Source: Sarcocystis neurona
Taxonomy: Eukaryota; Apicomplexa; Conoidasida; Eucoccidiorida; Sarcocystidae
DNA: 64,000 nucleotides
Assembly: GCA_000727475.1 (NCBI GenBank)
Contig: KL647289.1
Coordinates: 9,093,507-9,157,506 of the forward strand
Reading direction: 5' to 3'
Numbering within the stretch: the stretch's first letter is position 1; the number at the start of each line of letters is the position of its first letter. Position numbers and translations under genes: made by a program. The notes below the pieces were generated by a model that searched no databases, was not told where the DNA came from, and saw only the letters and a program-made list of their open reading frames with translations. Positions 56,941-64,000 of the stretch are shown here, one piece after another.

Positions 56941-59900
56941 ATGCCAGGCCTTTTCTTTTCCCGTCGTCGGTACCGTTTCCCTCAAAGGGGGTCTACCGGG
57001 GCTGGTACCACCGGCAGCGCGGTACGATGTCCCTGCGAGATTAACTGGCAGTACCAACGTCTTTGCTTGCTAGTGGACACAAATTCCGAACAAAAGACAG
57101 CACATGGTCGTCGTTTGGCGAGGACGCCCTGCACAGTAGCGGCACCGACAAGGGCGGAAGCAGCCACAGCAGGAGAGCCAGCGAAGAGTGCCACCCTTAC
57201 GAACGGCGTCAGCACCCAGGAGCACACTTTTCCAAACGCGGCGTTTAAAGCGACAGCGATTGAACGAGCTCACTTGGCAGCGATGACGCCGACTGGCTGC
57301 TCCCCTTCTACAGCGGGGAGCTCTATCTGGAACAGCGGTCAAAATTGTGACGCAGAAGATCGCCTCCTGGCGGAGGGCCTCAGCACCCCTGTACTTGCGG
57401 GATTGTCTTGCAGTATGGACGTTTCGAAACTCCTTGTTGCTCTTACTGCTCCGCTCCTCAATAGTAATGCGTCTACCGACGGAAGCTGCACTAGTGCCAG
57501 CGCCACCGGCGACGGTAGTGACACTGGCAACAGGTGTGGCGGGCCGAGCAACGGCCACGGAGGACAAGCTGACGAAATAGACGACATTGCAGCAGAAGGA
57601 AGTACTGAAGGAGACAGAAAACATCAGCAGAAGCAGCAACATCAAACCGCAACGCACCCGCGGTGCTGGCCGATGAGATGCGCGGCCGAACAGGAGGCTA
57701 TTACTGTTCGCGCTGATGAAAGCATGGGAGCCCCTCCGACACGTAGCGAAGACGGAACAGGAAAGAGAAATAGGGTTGTCTGTGATTTTGGGGCCACTTC
57801 GCAAGAACAAGGCAGTGTGAGTACTGCCGATGTCACTGTTACTGATAAGAGGGCTCTGCACTGTGGAACTGCGTGTGAACGCAATGTAGAAGATGAAACC
57901 CGTGTTACTACTGATACTGCTGTCCCCACTACGGTTTTGTTGCCTCAGCTGCAGCAAGGTGGCAAAGTGCTGTCACAGCAAGATGCTATACACGTGCAGC
58001 AAATAACACGAAAGATCAGGGAGTCCGGCCCTGAAGAGCAGGACGAAACTGAGTGCAGGACTGCGCAGGAAATGCAAAAAGAAGCAGCCCCACGGGACGC
58101 TATCATTGGTAATACTCTGCACACCGCGCACTGCAGCGGGGCGCAGCGATCTCCTTCGCCCGAGTCAGTGCGAAGGAAAGCTGCAGGAGCGGAGGAGGGA
58201 GAGATTGCAGCGGGAGACACCGAGGCAGCAGAAGGGAAGTCGGCCGGAAGCGTGTGTGACGGTGGTGTGCCTGGTGGAAATCCTCGAACACAGAACCTAC
58301 AAAAGCTTCCGTACCATGATAAAGTAAGGGCGCAGCAAGTAGAACCAGAACAGCAGAAGGCGTCTCCTAGCGTTTCTCCTACTACCATTGCAACGGACCA
58401 GTCGCGGCATCCACAGCAGCAGCGGGAGCGCCCCTGTCATCGGCAGGAGCTCGTCCCGGAAAACGAAAGTCAAGACGCTCAGCAGGAGCTGACCAAAAAA
58501 AAGTGTCAGCAAGAGACGCAGCAGGAGCAGCACCAGAGGCAGAGGCAGGGGGCGGATAGAGGAGAGTCATGGGTGCAAAAACTGCGACCAGCAGATGAGG
58601 GGAAGAAGAAAAGTTGCGACGTCGTTGCCACATGTGTTGCGCAGCGAGAAGGAGGGCGAGGGGATGCGAAGGGTGACGCAGGCGAACGAAGCGAAATAAA
58701 GGGTGCTGCTGACAATCAGGGAATTGCACGTGCTGCTCCGTCTGCGGTACAACAGGAGGGGCAGCTGCTCGTGGAGAAGTTGGGCCAGTTGCAGAAAGCA
58801 GCATGCCAAAGCGAGGACTCCACAGGCAGCCCTAGTAAACGGACATCTTTCGAAGATGGCGCCGAGGGTAGTGCTGGAACGGAGAGACACCAGAACAGCG
58901 CGCGAGTGCATCAGGGACTGCAGCAGCACCGAACGATGAAGGAGCTTAAACAGCAACTGTTGCAGCAGTTTTCACCGAAGGAAGAGGTAGTGGGACATAT
59001 TGAAGATGAATTGAAAAAATCTGTGACTGCGGTGCTGGCTGCTGCCCTGGGGGGCAGGGACGCGAACGGTGAGGGAGGTGCGTGTGCTACTTCGTATCCA
59101 CTTTCCCTTGCGTCGCAGGAGGCGACTACCGAGTGCTTCACAACGAGTTCGTTCGAAACGGCAGCGTCTTCACAGTCCGAATCCCCTTTGAACCTACAGA
59201 AGGATGAAGCTCCTGAAGGCGCCAGACGCGACAGCACCAACGTGTCGGGCTTCAGCAGCACCTGCAGCGCCCCAAAGAGCAAGAGTGAACACAGCGACTC
59301 TCCAGGTAGAATTCAGCATAGTAGTGGACCTGACAAGGCCAGCATTTCTCGTGCCAACAGTAGCAGCAGTACGTCTTCCACCGCTAGCCTTGCTGACAGG
59401 GAGAGCGCAGTGCATACTAGTGCCACATCCGAGAGCGACGTCGCTGCCCCTTGTAGCCACAGCGCCTCTGGTAACCGCAGTGCCTCTGGCCACAGCGACA
59501 CCCCGTGCCTTAGCAGCGCACCAAGCAACAGCAATGCACTTGGTGGCACCACCAGCACGTCTGATGCAAGCGGCGTGTCGGGAAGCAGCAGCGGATCTGG
59601 CAGCAGCAGCGCACTTGACAGCGGCAGTGCGTACGGTACGAGCAGCGTGTCACGCAGCAGCAGGACCCCTGGTGCTCCGAACTGCGCAGTCGATATCAAC
59701 AACGGACTCAGTGGCAGCAGCGCCCCTAGTAGCAGCGAAGCCATAGAGAGTGGCGCGGCGGCTCGTCCAGGCACGCTGTCGAAGAGCAGCAGCGTTTCGT
59801 CAAAAAGTTGCCGATCCTCGCAGGACACTAAGAGCAGCAGCAGCAGCAGCGCAGCAGACTGGACGCCAGCGGTCGTTGGAGCAGCTGTTTTGGAGGACTG

Positions 59901-62511
59901 CATTCATTCGGTAATAGATCTGGAACAGCACGCAGCTCGCGTGCTGCGCCTGTCCTCAACGGAGGGAGGAGGTGCGAAACAAGTTTTCCTGCCGTCCTTG
60001 CTGCTGCAGAAGACGACGCTGGGCAGCGGGGGACAGCTGAGCGACTGGGGCATGTGGGGAGGCAAAAAAGAAAAGGAGACACGGGGTAGAGCAGGTACCT
60101 GCGAAGACGTAGTTATTTCTGCCGCATCGTCTTTCGCATTCTACCCGTCTGCACTAGGCGAAGCCGCTGCTGTAGGCGTCAGGAAGGATCCTGCAGGGGC
60201 TCTGTTGTTGCCTCCGGTGTCGGACGGAAATATTGAGGTAACTGCTGCAGATGCACAGGCGTGCAGGCTGCTGCAGCAGCAGGTAGCCCCAAACTCGTTG
60301 TCTACGGGTGGTGCTGCTATTCTCGGAACGGGAACCGTAACACACGGAAGCCTAGGCACGCCTGGTACAGCCGATACAGAGACAGCTGCCGGCATACTAG
60401 AGCAGTCTCTTTCGCAAATATGGATGATGCAGCAACGCAGCGGCTGCTTGGGTGCGCCCATTTCTCCAACTGCGGCTTGCTCATTTCAGCTGCCTTCACC
60501 TGTTCCAGCGTCGTTCCGCTGGGCACCTCCTGCCACGACTTCTAATATCGGCACTGCTGCTTCAGTAGGGAGGACGCCGGCGTCTACTGCTATTGCTGCT
60601 GCAGCGCTGCTGCCGCGGTCGTTCCGCAGCAGAAGCGATTACTTGTCGCTGTGCAGTCTGCAGGGCTGCGCGGCCACGCAGGAGAACGACCGCAAGCCTC
60701 GAAATCTGGAAGAACTGCGGCAGCTGCCTTCCGAAGAACGTAAGAACGAGGGACCATTACTACATACGTATATATATATATATCTGTGTACGGAACTACC
60801 TGGGTAGTCTGTATGTTATGCACGTCAGGTACGTTTGTGGTGGATTTAGAGCTGCAAAGGGTCTAACCTGTTGTAGACGCTGTCACCGCAGTGGGGCTTC
60901 ATTGTGTCATCAAAGAAAATTACACGACGCCTCTAGCACAGTACGCTAACCTGCGCGGGTGTTTTGTTGCACTATGAGCTGTGTCGCTGCGGAGACTGCA
61001 GTGTTGAAGTGCAGTCCTGTCGCCGTCCATACTTCTAATTTACATGCTACGATGTTGCTCCGATCTGCACGGCGTCGCTCTACGAGGATTCGTGTTGTGT
61101 GCAGTGAAAAGGGCGACAGCTTGTTTTCTTTGAGACACGCAGCTTATTTTCTCGTCTTCAACCACGAAGAATGCGAGTATACGTTTGCACGCTGTACATA
61201 GTGTACAGTGTGGAAATACGTTTGCACGCTGTAGCCGGAAGGGAACGTTTGTGGGAAAGCATGAACTTTGTGGAGATTGACTTCTTGTTGAACGTTAGGT
61301 GAACACAAGCAGGCGGGAAACGTTGCGCCGCCGTCTTTGAATACTAACGGTTCAAAGATGTGTTTTCTTTTTCTTGTCCGTCGCCACCCCGTTGACTGTT
61401 CGTTAGTAAGCATATGCGAGCGTATGTACAGGTAAGAAATACGTGAGTTTAGCTGGCAGGTTCAGAACTACTGTGCGAACACAAGGCAGGCATACATGTA
61501 GTGCGATGTGTGTCACGCTGATGTGCGTCCTCCTATCCAGACATCAGCTTACAGGAGATGCACTTGCTGGCGGAGAGCTTGGTTCATGACTTTATGAAGC
61601 TTCACCACAGCACCCAGGATTTATCTACGAGCAACAGAACTTTGACGCGAGGTGGCCAGCGGGGAAACGCGCAGAAAGGCACTCAGCAGGACAAGGAATG
61701 TACAGCTGCTCTGACTGGTGCGGCCGCCGGCACCGTGGCGCAGAGGGCAGAGCCGCTTGTGCTGCACTACCGCCGGGACAACTTGTCTTTTTCTGTAACT
61801 CCTGCCTCTGCATTCACACCGTATCCTCCCTCTGTCTTCGAGGGTACCAGGAAGAAGGCGCATCTTAGAAACGGTGGCGCTTCACGTGTGGGCGTACCTC
61901 TTCGTAATAGTATGGACGAGATGGAAGAGGAAAAAAAGGAGACGCTGCTGGGTGCGAGGTTTTTCACATCATCTGATTTTCGTCTAGATAGCGGCTACTG
62001 TCCTTTGTCTTCCGAGAAATCTATCACAAGGCGGGAAGCTGCATCGCGCGGACAGTCGAAAAACAGTGCAGCGGACGGTGCGCGCACACAGGCGGCCACG
62101 GCAAGCGATGCGGACGAGTTTATCCCGCCGCAGGCGACAACACATTTTTTTAGGGCACGCTGTCAGCAGGCGGGCACGGAAATAGGAATTAGTGACAGTA
62201 CTATTGGAGCGGTAGAGCGTGCTTTTGCCGAAGCAACCACATCATTTTTTAGAGAAATTCAGCGTCAAAATGAACGTTTTGTCGTCTGTAACGACCGGAC
62301 GAAACAAATTGTCGCAGACGAACAGGAAAGAAAGCAACAGCGGAACTGCGGCGGTGGTAGAGGAACAGCTGAAGAGTCTCAAGTAAATGGGGGGAAAGCG
62401 GATATGAGAGCACCCTCAATCCGAACTGTTGGTACTGTGGCACGTGGCTACCAGCGCCTGGTTCCTGGCGGCAGTGGTGGCGCGGTCTGGCGCCACGAAC
62501 GCGTAAATTAG
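56941..62511 (+). CDS. large Gln/Ser-rich protein, unknown function
   Basis: Exon 1 is 56941-60739 (3799 nt, phase 1, donor GAAGAAC/GTAAGA) and exon 2 is 61541-62511 (acceptor TCCTCCTATCCAG/ACATC, two bases then in frame), about 1589 residues. The start ATG at 56941 follows an in-frame TGA. The N-terminal third is Ala/Thr/Gly-rich. Residues about 470-680 are Gln/Glu/Lys-rich (for example KKKCQQETQQEQHQRQRQ) with a likely helical stretch HRTMKELKQQLLQQF near 660. Residues about 760-960 are a Ser-rich low-complexity region. A more normal segment follows (VLEDCIHSVIDLEQHAARVL). Exon 2 is ordered-looking and ends with a helix, AVERAFAEATTSFFREIQRQ. No domain, signal peptide or membrane segment is seen. 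The triplet-derived tracts resemble those of the TBC gene. The role is unknown. Confidence 0.75.
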
Positions 62512-62514
62512 CGA

Positions 62515-64000
62515 CAGTATGGTTTTGCTTCTGACAGGGCATATCACCAGGACAAATATGTGCGTAGGTGACATAGCTTAGTTGCACAAATGCGTACGTG
62601 TATAATTCAAAGAAAGTGCTTCGCACCTGCGTACGGCGTGAATTTTTTAACATTTCAGAATCGACCCTCGTTGCTGCTGCACTCGACTACACTGGCAGAC
62701 GCAGGCGCAGACATTATTTCCCACAGTTGTGGTTACAAGTTAAAGAGCCTTTCAAATTTGAGCAGCGGCCCAGTTAACTGTCACAAGGTTGCCGTAGAAT
62801 TGTGGGGTGGGCGACCGAGAGGTGCACTGCATCTTGCAGTTTAGCCAGTCATGGCAAGAGAATCTGAAAAGTAGACAACTGTAGTAGGCAACCCTACAGT
62901 CGAGAGAAACTAGTTGAAGCAGTATTTTTGAGAAGTGACACAAGCACGTGGCATCGTTTAGGACAGTACAACCGTAAATGTTTAAGAAGTTTTCTACCGG
63001 CACCGAAGACCTTTCAATGAAGGCACAACTGTTTGTCGCACATTAGCGTTGTCTAGAGGTGCACCCATCTCGCGTACCGAAGAAGCCCCGGCGTCCATGC
63101 GAAGACAGGCCGGCACGTTATACGGTGCTAGCTCTGTGTGCTACACTTGCGTCGTTACATAAGCGCTGGACACAAAGGCGGCCAAAGTGTTGTTCTTTGA
63201 TACGCGCACCTCTTGCGGACGTGATGAACTCTCCTATGGCTGCAACGACGCTGCGCCGTTGCGTACAGGTTATTCCGTTTGTACCCATGATACTTGGAAA
63301 ATAAGATTTTGGCTGGCACTCATGCCACCGTTTTGTGTAGGGGTAGAGCTATGGCTTTTCGTTGTGTATGACGTACTTTTACGCGTGTGCAACGGCCTCA
63401 TTCAGCGTGTAACCTCATTTCTTACGTGCATAAACTCATAACTTACGTGAGTGGTACAAGTGTGTCTCGCAACAAAAACAGGGTACGCTACTGAACCTGC
63501 GTCTGCTACCATTAACAATTATGCAGACGAAATCCGATGGTTAGCCTGTCATTAAAAACTTGCATATGTACAAGTGCCCGAGAGCGCAGGATATATATTA
63601 GCATTACTTCCTGGTCGCGCGAAAACCGTAGGCTCTTCGTACTGTAGAATCTGTGCTGTCGTCGCTTGGCAGCCTCACCGAACTCTCACATCGCATGCAT
63701 GTTTCCGCGCACTAGGTGGCTGGTGCGTGAAGTGGGATAACAACCGCTATGCTAGAGGGTGCAGATTATCCTCTGACGACGGTGCGCTCTTCAGAATCTG
63801 AAGCAGAATCATGCGTCTGACAATCCGCCCGTGGTAAATACGCAACTCAACGGGCATCCAGCTAGGCCTACTGTTCAGCTTCTCATTAGTGATAAAGCAT
63901 TCGGAGTGCGCGTCACTACGATACCTCTGTTAGAATTCTCGTCGTGCCGGTTCCTGCGGCACAAACACAGTAACCTGCTATGCTCTGCTTCAGCGCGTCC
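62515..64000. other. no supported gene
   Basis: The right edge holds only short frames on both strands (largest about 84 codons) without domains or clear splice sites. Confidence 0.35.

Noticed and set aside
57070..57957. 295-codon minus frame opposite the Gln/Ser-rich gene
   Set aside because: Shadow frame; the plus frame is far longer, has an ATG after an in-frame stop, and splices in phase to exon 2.
59313..59903. 196-codon minus Leu-rich frame
   Set aside because: Antisense of the Ser-rich AGC codons (reads Leu); no independent support.
1..64000. CRISPR arrays, insertion sequences, operons, riboswitches
   Set aside because: None of the repeats has a regular spacer layout, and the genes are intron-bearing and eukaryotic.

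Overview
This window looks like nuclear DNA of an apicomplexan parasite, most probably a coccidian of the Eimeria type. The protein-coding exons are riddled with CAG/CTG triplet runs that read as long alanine, serine and glutamine tracts (homopolymeric amino-acid repeats, a known hallmark of Eimeria genomes). The genes carry many GT-AG introns, and repeat-rich stretches alternate with repeat-poor ones. There are no operons and no bacterial signals. The organism call is inference from these traits. No rRNA, tRNA or telomere array was recognised by eye.

Region by region. (1) 1-2000: degenerate minisatellite and TA/TG-rich DNA. (2) 2006-19808, minus strand: one very large multi-exon gene for a TBC-domain Rab-GAP of the TBC1D13 type. 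I assembled six exons whose splice phases all agree. The conserved domain is cut up by hundreds of residues of Ala/Ser/Gln repeats, and the last TBC exons lie off the left edge. Its introns hold a 26/35-bp minisatellite, a long TATG/TATACG microsatellite, a 15-bp minisatellite and an unusual GCTAG-rich array. (3) 20-23.4 kb: CAG-rich and TG/TA-rich DNA with ambiguous exon candidates. (4) 23.4-36.7 kb: repeat-poor, gene-sparse DNA with one clear small gene, a secreted coiled-coil protein (31003-31662, plus), and several short duplications. (5) 36.7-39.5 kb, plus strand: an RRM RNA-binding protein followed closely by a RING plus TRAF-type zinc-finger protein. (6) 40975 to about 49.2 kb, minus strand: a long gene of many small exons. 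Its 3' half spells out several divergent FKBP-like domains with phase-matched junctions; its 5' half is only partly resolved. (7) 49.5-56.9 kb: mostly unassigned, with a decayed reverse-transcriptase-like fragment near 53.2 kb. (8) 56941-62511, plus strand: a two-exon gene for a large Gln/Ser-rich protein of unknown function. (9) 62.5-64 kb: nothing recognised.

The neighbouring genes show no shared pathway. They cover vesicle traffic (TBC), RNA binding (RRM), ubiquitin ligation (RING) and a possible prolyl-isomerase-fold scaffold (FKBP-like). The most interesting features are the extreme repeat expansion inside a catalytic GAP domain, the GCTAG-rich intron, and the multi-FKBP-like gene.
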